DNA of 64,000 nucleotides from Paramecium pentaurelia (GCA_905183005.1 CAJJDO010000002.1:348656-412655); one strand, 5' to 3'. Counted from the stretch's first letter, positions 1 through 14,910 are shown. The notes: generated from the sequence alone by a model not told the origin. Program-made: numbers and translations.

Positions 1-3000
1 TACCATCTTGCATTCAACTTAAAGAATATGGTTGTTAAGAAATTTTATCCAAAGATCATATTTGTCATGGCTGGTGCATAGATTATTCTTCTCTTCAATT
101 TTTCAGCTTGAGATTGAAATAGCAACGAACTCTGAATGATGCAATTTCCTTGGATGATGCTTTTTAGGCTTGCAAGAAAAATTTGAAATAATTTAATAAA
201 AGAAAAATTAAATTCTTCTCATATATTCAGAGACTTTCTGAATTATTTCCAATTATCTGATTTATGCATATCAATCTCCAGCTTTAGAAAATTAATTATT
301 CCTATTTTGACAAAATATGTTAGAATCTATAATTTTATAACATTCTTTTAAAAGATAATGTTATATATTTCGTGATCAAATAATATTCACTATTGATTTG
401 CATTCTAAAAAGTTGAATATTCGGATTTGTTAATATTCTTTTCTGATTTACATTTCTTTATTTCATATAAAACATATGTTGGTTTCACAAACATTAATAT
501 TGATCACTAAAATATTACAATAATTTTAATAGAGTCATCAAAAAAATTATTAATTTATAACTGATGCACATATTTTTGAATTTACATATTTAATAAATAT
601 ACATAGATATGATTTTTCTCTAAATTTCTAACATAAATTATCCGAAAATTTAAGGTTCTAGTTAAACTTATAGACCTTCAAGTTTTTAATTTAATAGGAA
701 TATATTGCATTGACTTATACAATAATTATATCAACTAGACATGCTGTATTATAACATTATTTCTACAATCGATTTCATTAACAATTAATTGAGTATCACA
801 ATCAATTTATTTAATTAATTTTTATTTTTAAATGCCATTATTATACAAATATGATAATAAATCCTTTTTCATAAACATACGGTAAGTATTGAAAATTGTG
901 ACTTTTATCATGTGATTTATATAGATTACCTACTCTCAACACAAATTAGTGTAACTAGAACCTAATGGTTAATATTCTCTAAATTTTCAGAATATTTTAC
1001 TAATAGTTACTTTTAAAGTAAAGTACAGCAATTAATTGAACATTAGCTTTTTAAATTTAGGGATATTTTTTAAAGTACCATCAGTTAAACAATTTATTAT
1101 ATTATAGTTTTAATTAAAGTGTTTAGAATACTATTTTTAAGTTGAAATATTGTATGTGCTATTAAAAGAATATTAAGCTTTTCATCTTGATTCATTCATT
1201 ATCAAACTTAAATTAAATTATTATTTTCTTTTGAAGCTCTAATACTTTTTATTTTTAAAGAATATAATAATGATAGTGTGATGCTGATATTCTTCGACTA
1301 TACCCTTAGGAATTTTCTAATTTCCATTTATAAATTTTATTATTATAATATCATCTTAAAATTGACTCTTCATAATTTCAAAAGTTTGTTTTTTTGGAGT
1401 AAGCTAAAAATACTTTTTCTATCCATTTATTTTATGGTTCATACAATTTTTATCATTTTAATAACTAAAGTTCATTGTTAATATTTACATTCACTAAACA
1501 GAATCATATCATTATGCTGAAAATAAATCATAATTTCAAATAGGTCGCATTTAATCCTAGATCTTTGTAATTATTTTAAGCAGTATTTAAAACTAGTATA
1601 ATAATGAATGAGATTAATAATCTGATAACTTTCAGCAATATTCTAGTCTCAACTATCCAACTTTTGACTTAAATTAAAGAGAAAAATTATTGAATTTAAT
1701 TTAATTAAAAATACTATAATAAATAGAATTAAAAAAAAAATTCTCAAATATATTTCCAATCAAACTCTAAATCTTTGTATTTGCTTAAAATATCTTATAT
1801 AATTTTTATATTAATCAATTATCATATAATATTTCTTCTTAGGTGATACTCCTATTGGTCATTATTTTTGTCTCTTCAACCAAAGTCATGTTTTAAATAT
1901 TGGTTTCTCCATTTGACACATAATGCAAAGATATTTATCCTCATCAGCAGTTGATTACTTTCAATTTTTTTTCAAAATTTCTAATTTATGCTTTGTATAT
2001 AATTTTTTATATAAGTTTAGATGACATTTATATATTTAATTAATTCTATTAAACATAATGTAAAAATTAGCAATATTTAATAGCCTAAGAAATTAAGGCT
2101 TAATAAGGGTACATTTGACAGAGTAAACCATAACCAAAAAAATGATATCCATAACATTTTAACTTAATAATAGTAACCTGTGACAGGAAACAAGCAAAAT
2201 TAATATTTTCCATATTCAAGAATCTTATAATACTACTAAAATCAAACACAACTGTGATTAAAAATTAAATAGATCTAAAATGGATTAAAGAAATATTAGA
2301 TTTTTTTATTTGAAAAATGAAATATTGTCTTAAATATTATTCACCTAGATAATTATATTCAAGCCATGTAGAATTTCTAAATATCAACATGATGCCATCA
2401 TAATTACAGCATCTGAAATATTGTGTTAGCATTAAGTTTTTGATATTTCCTGTATTTAAGCCATTGTGTAGCCTATATGCATTTTGACAATTAATAAGCA
2501 AATTTAACTTCTGCAGATTTTAAATAATTGTGGCTTTTTTAATTTGATATCGAAAGGCTCGCAGTAAGGCTATTAATATAAATTGAAAATATTTCTTCTG
2601 ATTTTTAATAAGAATATCAAAATTTTCTAAATAGTAAATTAATAAATAAAGAATTGTGATAGAATTCCATACTTTCTTCGAAATATTTATCCTAACATTT
2701 GATTATCTTATTTTTGAATAACTTTTGAATAACTTTTAAATAAAAACAAAAAATCATATGTGATAATACTTTATTCCTTATATAATATATTTATAATAAA
2801 GACTTTTTAATGATAATTCGGTCGGTTTACTGTTTAAATATTTGATCAATAGTAATTTATTAACATACTTAAAAAAAGGGATAAAGGATTAAAAGTTCTA
2901 ATATTCATAAATATTTCTAATTATCAATATTATAAAGGGTTTAAGATTTATAAATAAATAATAGTCTTTGAATAATCAAAAGTGAGATATAAGAAAAGAT

Positions 3001-3297
3001 TTAGGATAATAAGTAAAATAATACTTATTACTTAAAAAATTCTTAATATCAATAACTAATAAAGATTCAATCAATAAATGATTGAACAAATATTTTTATT
3101 CAATTTCACTCAATTCATTTAGTTATTTTATTTTTAGTAAATTCTTTAATTCACATTTTTTTATCGATCTTTAAATAATAGATAATTCATTTAATTATAG
3201 TTTATCAAAATTTATTAGTATTATTAATAAGCCACTTTTTTAAATATTTATTTTATTAGTAAAAATTAGAGATTTTAATAATTGAAATAAATTAATA
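1..3297. other. AT-rich stretch without a supported gene
   Basis: No long frame that stays open under the TGA-only code, starts with a plausible ATG and shows protein-like composition was found on either strand. Around 122-260 on the plus strand a short frame reads like protein (for example ISLDDAFQACKK), but it has no start, is closed by TGA within about 50 codons and has no recognisable continuation, so at most it is a gene remnant. The rest is low-complexity A/T sequence. It could hold regulatory DNA for the large gene that starts at 3298. Confidence 0.5.
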
Positions 3298-6200
3298 ATG
3301 ATAATTTTTACATAATTAATAGTCTCCATCCTTTTTATTTAGATCTTGACATTCGAAGTAGAAAAGATGAATCCTTATTACTAATTTTAATAATATGAGT
3401 TTCAATTTAATGATTTAGAATTTAGTTAAAACGATTGCTTTATTTATGGAATTTGGTCAAAATATAATCCATTAAGCATTATATCCTAGATTGGTAATAT
3501 AGGTTTATTTGACAGCACTTGTTTTCATTTACACAATATTATTGACAAATCTTCACAAAGTTTAAATCTTATATACTATGATTGCATCGATTATAATTCT
3601 TAAATAATAAAGAAAACACTCAAATTTGTAAATGAGGATAATATACTCTATTAATTTGAAATTACCATTGAACCTTTGCAATACGAAAATATTTGGTATT
3701 ATTTATAAATCATAGAATGGCCTGCATAATTAAAATTTGAATTTCTTATATTTTCAGAGGGAAAGATTAGAATTTAAGAAATAAAGCAAATGCAACGACC
3801 ATTTGTTGATACAAATGTAATACTAAGATTTGGAGGAGATTTTTTTGTAACAAATTCGAAAATATCATTTGTAAATATAGAAACAAAGTTTTCTTATTTT
3901 CCAGGATTTATTATGATATAAAAATTATCGAAATAAACTTTAAAATTTGATATCGATTTAATAAAAATTGCTCAAAGTACTATTGAAAGTTATGGATAAT
4001 GTTTTTGTTATAGAAATAGCCATTTTTAAATAGATAATACCTAATTAGTTTGGTTAGATAAAAAAATATATATTTCAAAAAATACAAATTGTGATTCTTT
4101 CATATTATCAGGATGGTTGAAAATAAAAAATATTCTATCAATTACGGATGAGTTTATCTATTAATTCATTTTGTTATCAGCAAATTTTGAAAATTCTTTT
4201 TCTAATAAGAACTTATCTCCTTTTTAAATGAGTTATTAAATATCACCATAAGGGAATAAAATATTATTGACAACTTATAGGTATAATTTTCCAATAGTTT
4301 CAATTAATTTTTAAGATGACCCCTTTTTATTAAGTAAAGAGTTTATTATTACAAATTCATTAACACTTTGGCATAATATTTTTGTTAATTTATAAGAGAA
4401 TTTATTGAAAGTTTTTATTAAATTTTATGAAGGAGATATGGTTTATGAGTATAATGTTTAATTTAATGTAATATAATTTCATTGTATTCAATTTAAATTA
4501 CAATATGGAAATATTGTTTAATCTACAAATGATTATTTAAATATCGATGTCCAAAATTTAGTATTTTTAAATTGTAACGAATAATTTTAATACTAAAATT
4601 GTCACTTTAGTTGCAAAGATTGTGATGGTCCTACAATGTACAATTGTTTGTCATGTGAATCACAACGAATTTTTATACCTGAATAAAAAGTTTGTGTATG
4701 TCCATACAATTCTGTTGATGAATAAACTTGTTAAACTTATTTAGATTCAGGTTTTAGGTTGATTGAGGGAAATTAATAATAACTTAATCTATGTTAATAT
4801 AGCTATTTTGAATATTAGGGGGATTGCTACAAATGGTAAAAATTTATTAATATTAGAGTCCTTCAATAATGAGAGAAAATGTACTAAATTGTTTAGAATG
4901 TTTAAATAATCCAAAGGAATGGTAAAAAAAACCGTTTTGCATGAATGATCTTTACTTTGATAATGATGGTGGTACTCAATAAGAAATCTATTAACCTACT
5001 CCATACTTTTTTCTTGATGGAACAGAAGTAACTTTATGTATATTCTGTTAACATACTACTTTTACTAGTTTAGAGGATCAGTATTTAGATTTTCTTTATA
5101 AAAATTAAAATTTTAAATCTTTTTGTCAACCTTTTGATAATAACTATTATTTTTAATGTTATGAATGTTAACTTCCATTTTGTAATATTTGCTATTTATC
5201 AATTCAAGGTCATTAATGTCTTAAATGCATTTATAGCAAAGTATTGATTAATGGTTAATGTATTGACTTAAATGAAATTGATTAATATTTAATTTGTAGA
5301 TCACCTTCTTATATAACTTTGAAAAAGAAATGCTCATTATGTCCAATTAGTAATTGCAAATATTGTTTTGAATACCAAACTAATGATCTTACTAAAAGTA
5401 CATTATATAAAAATTTTGAAAAATTTGATGAAGGAGAGGAATATAAAATAGGATGTGCTCTATGTGATGAGAATTTCATCTTTAATTTTAATACTGGAAG
5501 ATGTAATTATCGGAAATCTAAAATTACAAATTGTTTAAGATCATTCATCAATTTAGATAATAATGAAGTTTGTACATTATCTCAAATTGATAATTTCACT
5601 ATAGCTCCTGAGATAGCAAACTGTTAAAAATATTTATCTAATTGTTTATAATGCTTATTGTCTCCTGAATCAACACTTAAATGTATTATTTGTTAGGAAG
5701 GATATACAAGTTCAATCATTAATGGAGATTGTTATAAAAATGAATTCAAAGATTCAAAAATAGTAATAGAGGGTGATCTATTTTTAAGAGATGGTTGGGT
5801 ACAAAGAATTCAAAGTTTTATGATGTAATTTTTACCAAATAAATATTATTATCCTAAAACAGATTAAAACTATTATATAAGAGAAATGATTGTTGAATGT
5901 CACTAAGGTTATAGAGAGGTTGGATCATCTATATGTGAAAAATATTGTGATTCTTCATGTATATAATGTAAAACAAATTAGGATGGCCCTTATTGTGCAA
6001 AATGTCCTTTAAATTATTATTAGTAACCAATAAGAGATTAATAAAAGGGATAATGTTCTGAATGTTCACAATTATGCCAAATATGTTAAAGTAGAACATA
6101 AGAGGAAATTTATGTATTATATAATTCTTATAAATTTAGAATATATAGCCTAGTTATGTATTTGATGGGACCAATTAATTATTTACAAAAAAATGTTTAA

Positions 6201-9200
6201 GACCAATCAATAATCCAAATATCCTATATGATCCTTATCTGCAAATTACAAAATATTGTTTTGAATCAAATTGTTTAAATTAAATTTATTATGAAGTGAA
6301 ATTTACCTATTGTGGAGGTGCATTGGTATTTTGGCCATTTGGCTTTGATTATGGTATTAATATCAACTATTGCAATTAAATGGGTATTGATACAATAACT
6401 ATTATTTTTAAATTTTAAATTGATAGCGAATAATGTGGACTAAGATTTAGACTAGCTCCCTCAAATTTATTAAAATCAAAGATATTTTCACTAAGAAATA
6501 TATATTTTAAATTGATGTCAGTTTAACAATTAATTATCTTCACTTTCCACTCAATTGAAATTAATAATTTTGATAAGATAGAGTTAAATCATGTAGCCTT
6601 TAGATTTGATGAATCTTAGATGTTCATTATCTAAAATAATAATAGTTAAGTAGATATTAAGTTGATTGATTTTTCTTTAGAATTGTGTAATCTTTAAAAT
6701 ATATTATCCTTATTTCATAATTAAAAATTTGGAAATGTTGAAGCTTAAAATTTTTCATTATTGGATTCAAAAATTTTTAATTCATCTCTTATAAATTTAT
6801 AAGCATTTAAATAAAATGGGTTAATTATCATTAAGACACTATTTATATTAAGATGTGTATTTAAAGATTCTAATCTACTTTAATTTGGAAATAGCAATTT
6901 CAATATTTAAATATCAAATTTAATTATAGAATAATGTGAATTTTAGAATTCTACACTTTTATTGTTCTATGATAATCTTAGGGATTTAACATTTCTTACT
7001 ATTCATAATTTAACAATTCAGAATAGTTTATTTAATCAATCATCCTTAATAAAAAATGCTCATTTAGTGTAATTAAATTTAATAAATCTTTAAATTATCA
7101 AAAACAATCTATATTATAGTAATATAATATCTTTTAACTACGATCTAAATTTAAATATTTCTTTGATAAAGTTAAATTAGTTTCAAGAATCTTAAGTATT
7201 AAAATGGGTTTAGACTGTTAGTGAATAAAAGGTTAACATCAAAATAAATGATGTTTTTATAATTTATAATTCATTTAAGGATTCTTGCTTATTTTTACTA
7301 TACTCAAGTTAATTAAATAACATGTATTTAGATATATCAAAAATCTATTTAGAAGAGAATTATATGTTAAGTAACATAGATGATGATATTGCTGTTTTTA
7401 TTGTATAGTGCCATTTTTTAAATATTAAAGATGCAAAACTAATAAATAATAAGGATCTATCAATTTTCAAAATTTATTCAACCTTTTCAATTTAAATCTA
7501 AAATATTCTATATTAAAATAATATTCAAGCCTTTAAAGTTCCGTTGTCTCTTAATTGCAATAATTTAATGAACTGGAAAAATTAGTTAATTGGAATCATA
7601 GGATTCTTTGATATCTAGATTGTTAATATTTAAGTTATGAAATAATATAATGTTGATTCATCCTTTATTTTCATAAGTTCTAGTCAAGAATTTTAGGAAT
7701 AAAAAATCGGAACAATTTAAATTTAAAATCTCACATTTAAAGAGAATCTTTAGATTTCAAAATAATAATTTAATTTGATGTCATTATTAACAATTTATGC
7801 TGAAAATGAATTAAGAATACATATAATTAATGTTAAATTTATCGAAAATTTTGTACATTCTTATGTAGATAGCACTTTAAAATATACTGCTAGTTTAATG
7901 TTTATAAATACTTAAACTAGCTCTGTAGCAATTACAAATATGTAAAGTAAGAATAATGGTTTTACAAATTCTACAAACTCTTTTTTAAATATTAAATCTT
8001 ATAAAATTATTATAATTAATTTAACAATTAATAATCATAATTTATTTAATTAAGAGTTATGGTTAAAGTATTATGATATAGATAATCATTTGAATTAAGT
8101 AAATTTAAGTAGTTTAATTATTTAAATCCTTAAAGTATAAAATATTGGAGGTGTATTTTAAATAACATCATCATAATTCTTTTGTTATAATTGCAATTTT
8201 ACTAATATTTTGGCATAAAGAAGTAGTATTTTATAAATAAATACTATTAAAGAAGGATAAATTAAGCTAGACTAGATTTCAATCTCTTAAGTTTCAAATA
8301 ATAATATATCATTAATTACAAATAGTTCAGGTTGTATAAGTATAAACTCTTAAAATAGTTTATTAAATCTTGAAATAACAAATACATTATTTTCAAATAT
8401 TTTTAATAGAATGGCAGCTTCTATTTTAACAATATTCCCATCACAAATTCAAAATAAAATTTAACTTTAAAATATACAGATTTTGAATTGTATATCTCTA
8501 ATGAATTAATTTTTCTATTTGCAATTTTCTCCTCAAAATATTCAAAACAACTTTTTAATATTATCTAATTTAACAATCATTTAAAATGAAGAGCAATGGA
8601 TGTAATATCTTTCAAATATAATACCATTTAGAGAATCTGAGATAGCTGAAATAACTGGATAAACTAATGCCTTAATTTATGTTGAGAATTGTTAAATTAT
8701 TATCAATGGATTTATTATAGAAGGGTTATATATTTCTCCAATTATGAAATTTACTAATGTTATTAAACTCCTTCTATTTAATACTTACATATATAACATT
8801 CAATTGTTTTATCCTTTTAATATTATAGAAGTACATTAAAATCTAGGTATTAAAAATATTATGTCTTTCAAATAAGTACACATTTTCAGATGTTAACTTC
8901 TAAATACTAGTAAAAGTATATAAAAATTTACACTTTAAAATTATTAAATTAAAGATTGCAAATTATTTTTGGAGTTGCCAATAAATAATTAAATCTTGTT
9001 TAATATTTCATCTATTTAAAACTAGTTTTTCAATTTCTCATAAGAATCCTTGTCAATAATTTAAATTAATAGTATTTCTAATGAAAATTAAATTATATTT
9101 TAAAAAATTTAAATAAATCAAATTGATTGTTCATTTTGTAATAATGGTCTCATTTATTTTAGGATAGATAATATTAATTAATTAAAATTATAAGATGTCT

Positions 9201-12181
9201 CATGCATTTAAAATTATATTATATCTTATGGATGCTTACTATTTACTTAAAAAAATTAACTAAATATCAATATCTATATCCTTAATTCAAATTTTTATAA
9301 TAATACAGGAAGTATGGGAGTTGGTATTACAGCTTTAAATTCATCTTTGATATTAACATAGTGTAAAATATTAAGAAATTAAGCTACAACATATGGTGGT
9401 GGGTTATATTTAGATTTAAATGAAAATAGTTTTATATTTAATTAATCTATTATTTTGAATAATAATGCTAAATATGGAGGAGGTATTTATCTAAATGGAG
9501 AAAATAATTTGAACAAATAAAATTTCAGATAAACTATATTGCTTTTTAATAAAGCTCAGAATTATGCAGACAATTTAATAGAAAGTCCAACTCATTTAGC
9601 TTTATATATCAATTAAATTGAAATGTAATCCTAAATTTTATAGATTAATGGTACCTAAAATAACATTTTAAAAATTGATCCTTATGTTATAATCGAATAA
9701 GAAAAATAATTAAATGCTGAATATTTGATGCTTCCTAGTGGCTAATAGATAAAGGCTTATGAAATTATTATACCTAAAAGTTTGAAAACTCTATTTTACA
9801 TTTACGAAATTGGATTATATTTAAAAAATAGTAGAAATGAATAACTTTTAAACTTAAACTTTATTAACTCTACATGCAATATTAGTTCTATTATATAATT
9901 GAATGATGGCAAAGTTTAGGAAAGTAGTTATAAAACAACCATTGATTTTGATTTACATAAGAACAATTTTGATTTGAGTTTTCTTTCAATAATTTTTGAT
10001 CCTTATGACTAAAAAGGGAAATATATGTAAATTTGTGCAACTTGTAAAGTAGGTTATAAAACTTTGTATTATCTCTTAAATATTAAAAGCTTGAAATGTT
10101 AACTTGGTGAATTTTATACAAATTAAGGTTGTTAAAAATGTATTGCTAGTTAAGGATTTTATTCAGTAATATATGATACAATAAAATGTTCTATTTTTGA
10201 TAAAAGTAAATTTTCATAAATAACCTCAAACTAAATAAATTTACTTGAAGGATTCTGGAGACCCCATTATCTGTCTGATTATACAAGTTTCTGTTATAAA
10301 AATAGCAAATTATGTATGGGAGGGTGGAAATATGGAAATGATTTATGTAGTGTTGGACATATTGGTGCATTATGTGAGGAGTGTGATCTTTAGAATGTTA
10401 TGGGAAATGGAAAATATTATAAAAATTAATATCATTTAGAATGTTTGATATGTTTAGATTAAATCAATAGTTTTGCCTCATTTATTTTAGTTTTATTATG
10501 GTATTTAATATTCTTATTAAAGGGCTATATCTTCTCTACTATTAACTTTAAAGAGTACAGAAAAATCGAATTTGATGTTTAAAAAATTGAAGTTTAAAGA
10601 AAGATTCAATAAAATATTGTTCAAATTAAGTTAAGGTAATTATCAATCAAATTTAGATCATGAAAGTATTCTAATGAAAATGCTGTTAAACTATTTATGG
10701 ATATTTTCCCTTATATTCAACTTTAATTTATAATTTTCGATCTCATTTAATTTTATAGATTCTGCAAGCAATACTTCTTATTTTATGGTTAATAATTTAG
10801 ATTGCTATTTATCAAACATATACAATATCGAAATGATATATTCCAAAATATTTACTATGTTTATCTTCATTTTCTTATAATTCTTATTAATTATTTCAGG
10901 ATTTATGATTTATTTATCCCTAGTTAGGTAATAATTTAATTCAAGTATCATATCGAATACTTTATTAATTTTATACATATTTAATTATGCAGGGTTAATT
11001 AAAATGTAATATTTAAATATTTTTATAGGTTATGCTCGATTATATCTAATAGATGGATTTCAAATGTTAATTATGTTTAAGGAGATGTTTCTATAATCTT
11101 TGGAAATGAAAGCCATTTAAAGTGGATGTTCTATTTTGTGATTCCAATCCTAATTTTATTTGGATGTTTAACTCCTCTTTCGCTTTTTCTAATCATGTAT
11201 TTTAAGAGAAAATAATTGGATTCATTAAAACTAAGAAGACATTTATGTTATCTTTTTAATGAATATAACGATAATAGTTATTTTTGGGAATAAATAAAAT
11301 TAGTTCAAAAGGTAATAATGATATAGTTTCTCTAATATTTAAGGCAATTCTAAACTTATTCCAATTATTTAAATAGTTTTAATAATGAAAAAAATTACAT
11401 TTTTCTTAACTTATTAATATTAATTTCAACATAATTTGAAACTGAACTATCAATCAAAGCATATTTATTTGGTATATGTTTACTCTCTTATTAATGTTTA
11501 ACAATAAAATTTCGACCATATATAACATCTCGACTTAATCATTTAGATCTATATTCTGGATAAATTTGTTCTATGTCAATATTCATTGCAGCAATCAAAT
11601 ATTTTAGTGACTAAGTTAACAATTTAATTTTATCTGGAATACTTCAAATAATCATACTTATTTTATGTGTTAAACTCTGTCTACCTTTTATTTCGAGTAT
11701 CATTTATCTCAATTACAAAAAAAATAAAATACCATTTTTAATTAATATTTAAAAATTATTAGAAAAACTAAGTTTAAACCATCGCCTTAAATGTTTGAAT
11801 AATTATATTGGTAAGGAAAATGAGAAATAATAAAAATTAAAAGATAATTATTTTAAATTAAAAGTTCATTTATTTTCAACATCAAAAGCTTTATTGACTA
11901 ATAGAAAGTAATTGCTATTATCATTTTAAGAAATCTCCTATCCCATACGATTATGTCCTCTATAAATGAAGGTCGATTATTTAGGGTTAGTGAGAACTTT
12001 GAATTGCATTAATGTTTTCAAACTGAACCAAATTGAATTTTATATTAATATATTTATATTTAATTTGAATTTTCTTCGTTCTTTTTCATGTAATAATGGA
12101 AATTCAAAAATTGAATGTTATAATTATAAATATTTGAGTTCAATTCTCAAATACTAAATTATTTTCAATTAATATTCAATA
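3298..12181 (+). CDS. Giant cysteine-rich, beta-helix-like, multi-pass membrane protein (3' end lost in gap)
   Basis: The ATG follows an in-frame TGA and opens a signal peptide (MIIFTQLIVSILFIQIL). Four introns restore the frame: 4836-4858, 6114-6139, 10501-10522 and 11006-11028 (21-26 nt class). Order of parts: secreted N-terminal region; repeated CxxC furin/EGF-like segments (about 4570-6120, e.g. CSLCPISNCKYC); a very long N/I/L-rich region with short repeating N-x-N-L units and GGGLY/GGGIY motifs near 9400-9490, typical of pectin-lyase-like beta-helix or polymorphic-membrane-protein repeats; a second Cys cluster near 10030-10460; then several transmembrane helices (10480-11720). The tail contains RRHLCYLFNEYN, a motif I associate with large ciliate membrane proteins of this layout. 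Likely a cell-surface protein; ligand and role unknown. The frame is still open at 12181 where the N run begins, so the C-terminus is missing. Confidence 0.85.
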
Positions 12182-13171
12182 NNNNNNNNNNNNNNNNNNN
12201 NNNNNNNNNNNNNNNNNNNNNNNNNNNNNNNNNNNNNNNNNNNNNNNNNNNNNNNNNNNNNNNNNNNNNNNNNNNNNNNNNNNNNNNNNNNNNNNNNNNN
12301 NNNNNNNNNNNNNNNNNNNNNNNNNNNNNNNNNNNNNNNNNNNNNNNNNNNNNNNNNNNNNNNNNNNNNNNNNNNNNNNNNNNNNNNNNNNNNNNNNNNN
12401 NNNNNNNNNNNNNNNNNNNNNNNNNNNNNNNNNNNNNNNNNNNNNNNNNNNNNNNNNNNNNNNNNNNNNNNNNNNNNNNNNNNNNNNNNNNNNNNNNNNN
12501 NNNNNNNNNNNNNNNNNNNNNNNNNNNNNNNNNNNNNNNNNNNNNNNNNNNNNNNNNNNNNNNNNNNNNNNNNNNNNNNNNNNNNNNNNNNNNNNNNNNN
12601 NNNNNNNNNNNNNNNNNNNNNNNNNNNNNNNNNNNNNNNNNNNNNNNNNNNNNNNNNNNNNNNNNNNNNNNNNNNNNNNNNNNNNNNNNNNNNNNNNNNN
12701 NNNNNNNNNNNNNNNNNNNNNNNNNNNNNNNNNNNNNNNNNNNNNNNNNNNNNNNNNNNNNNNNNNNNNNNNNNNNNNNNNNNNNNNNNNNNNNNNNNNN
12801 NNNNNNNNNNNNNNNNNNNNNNNNNNNNNNNNNNNNNNNNNNNNNNNNNNNNNNNNNNNNNNNNNNNNNNNNNNNNNNNNNNNNNNNNNNNNNNNNNNNN
12901 NNNNNNNNNNNNNNNNNNNNNNNNNNNNNNNNNNNNNNNNNNNNNNNNNNNNNNNNNNNNNNNNNNNNNNNNNNNNNNNNNNNNNNNNNNNNNNNNNNNN
13001 NNNNNNNNNNNNNNNNNNNNNNNNNNNNNNNNNNNNNNNNNNNNNNNNNNNNNNNNNNNNNNNNNNNNNNNNNNNNNNNNNNNNNNNNNNNNNNNNNNNN
13101 NNNNNNNNNNNNNNNNNNNNNNNNNNNNNNNNNNNNNNNNNNNNNNNNNNNNNNNNNNNNNNNNNNNNNNN
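12182..13171. other. Assembly gap (990 Ns)
   Basis: A continuous run of N. It removes the end of the large membrane-protein gene on the left. The sequence to its right shows no continuation of that protein. Confidence 1.
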
Positions 13172-14269
13172 TAGAGTAGAGTTTAAGGAATTAACTAAAC
13201 TTGTAATTAAAATAACTAATTAATAATACTGCATTTTAAAATTATATTAATAATATACTCTTATTTAATAATCAGCATTAATTACTTATGATAAATATTC
13301 TTTTTCATCTACTTTCTAACTATTCATCTGATCTAAAAATAGCTCTAATATTATTCTAAATTTAGGATATTTATCTATAAACACTGCTCATAAGTTGATT
13401 TTAATTCGATGTTTTAATTATATAACTTTTATATTTGAATTGTTAATTTGAATTACTTTTAGATTAATATGAATTAATAAAATTTATCTTTCATTAATAA
13501 AATTTCTAAATTTACTATATAAGAAAATATTAAATATAAGAGCAGAAATAGAGTTATTATATCATCAAATTACCTCCAATCTCAAGATTAGAATTGTTAA
13601 TTTGAAAGCCAAATAAAATTAAAATCCTGTTATAATATATGAAATCTCTCTTTTTTATATATATAATATATTCAAACTGATTTTTCTACTTTAATGTTAT
13701 TTTAATGTTCGTTTTAAACAAGACTTTTAACTATTTCACTTTATTATAGATCTTGTTTAGATTAAATAAAAATACTAAAATAATTAATTAATTAATTAAT
13801 TAAAATCGAATAATTATAAAGCATATTAGTTGTAATTTAAAGTAACGCGTGATCAGATTAAGAACTTCATATTTATAGATTAAGCTTTCAAACTTGCTGA
13901 TTTATTAATCATAATATTTTAAATTTAAACATCCTAATTTTAGAGTAATTAGAAGTGCCTTAAAGAAGCATAAAATTCTGTGATCTAAAGCGATTTATTC
14001 TTATTTTAGAATTTTAGATGCTTATTCTTATAAGTAAAATAATTGAAAAGCTTTCTTGATAATATTATGATAATACAAACAGGGCATCCTTAGAATAAAT
14101 GAATTTGATATAAAACTTTCATATTATTTGAATGAATATCATATTCACGTATATCGTCATTATTATTCTAACATTAGTTACAAAAGTATTAAATAATAAA
14201 ATAATTTTTTTTATTTAAAACAGGGTAATTATATATAGTATCAAAAATATCTTGATTTTGATTTATTTT
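13172..14269. other. AT-rich sequence after the gap, no gene seen
   Basis: Both strands were read with TGA as the only stop. Open stretches are short and lack protein-like composition. It contains a run of TAAT tandem units near 13780-13800. It may include 3' sequence of the gap-spanning gene and the downstream flank of the small minus-strand gene. Confidence 0.5.
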
Positions 14270-14496
14270 TCATAATGATCTCCAAATTCTATCCAAATAT
14301 TCAAGGAATTGAAAATACTATAAGAAGTTCATCTAGACCTCAATTTTTATGCCTCTGGCTCTTTTCTGTTGATTGGCTTGCTGTTAGTGATGGAAATATG
14401 TGCTAGATGATTCATCAGGCTCCTTCGACTTTTCCCAATTCTCTAAAAATTGCCTTTTGTAAGAATAAAAAATTAAAAAGACAATTCATTCTTCAT
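14270..14496 (-). CDS. Small hypothetical protein, about 65 aa
   Basis: With an intron at 14454-14482 (29 nt, GT...AG on the minus strand) a frame runs from ATG to TGA as exactly 66 codons, beginning MKNEL and continuing into a Glu/Lys/Gln-rich segment (QQQANQQ). A second protein-like frame lies just upstream (about 14510-14640, beginning MWNQIIEI) and could be a 5' exon, but I could not join it with a normal-sized intron. No family is recognised. It lies 3' of the PEPC-like gene on the same strand. The call rests on composition and splice consistency only. Confidence 0.4.
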
Positions 14497-14910
14497 GAAT
14501 ACTAGTACTATACTTCTGTAGTAAATGAAATTTTTATAGTATTTGGAATTCTTTGGAAACATTTCTTAGTCTTTAGAGACCATTATTTCTAATCTCAATT
14601 ATTTGATTCCACATTTACCCCAAAAATTGAGTTGTATAAGTTACAACTTTAGTGATGTTGACTAAAAGTTTTAAATATTATTAATTGCAAACATTAAGAT
14701 TGATTTACCATTTATACTAATAATTAATTAATAATAATCACGTAATCTGAGCAGTACATAAATTATGATTTTTTAATAATAATTTAAATAATTAAATTCA
14801 GAGAGTCTATTTAAATACATTTTATGAGTTTATTTTAAATTGAAATAAGAGAAGGATTTATAAGAAATTCATAATTAAAATAATATTTTTAATTATTTAA
14901 GATCGATAAT

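Noticed and set aside
1278..1481. 67-codon plus-strand open frame
   Set aside because: Composition is only F, I, L, Y, K and N as expected from random AT-rich DNA; no motif and no intron-supported extension.
10245..10439. 64-codon frame in the giant membrane-protein gene
   Set aside because: Out-of-frame shadow; the correct frame here carries the conserved Cys motifs and continues into the membrane helices after the intron at 10501-10522.
11966..12157. Separate 63-codon gene before the gap
   Set aside because: It is in the same frame as the giant membrane protein, which reads through upstream TAA/TAG as Gln; it is just its last visible part.
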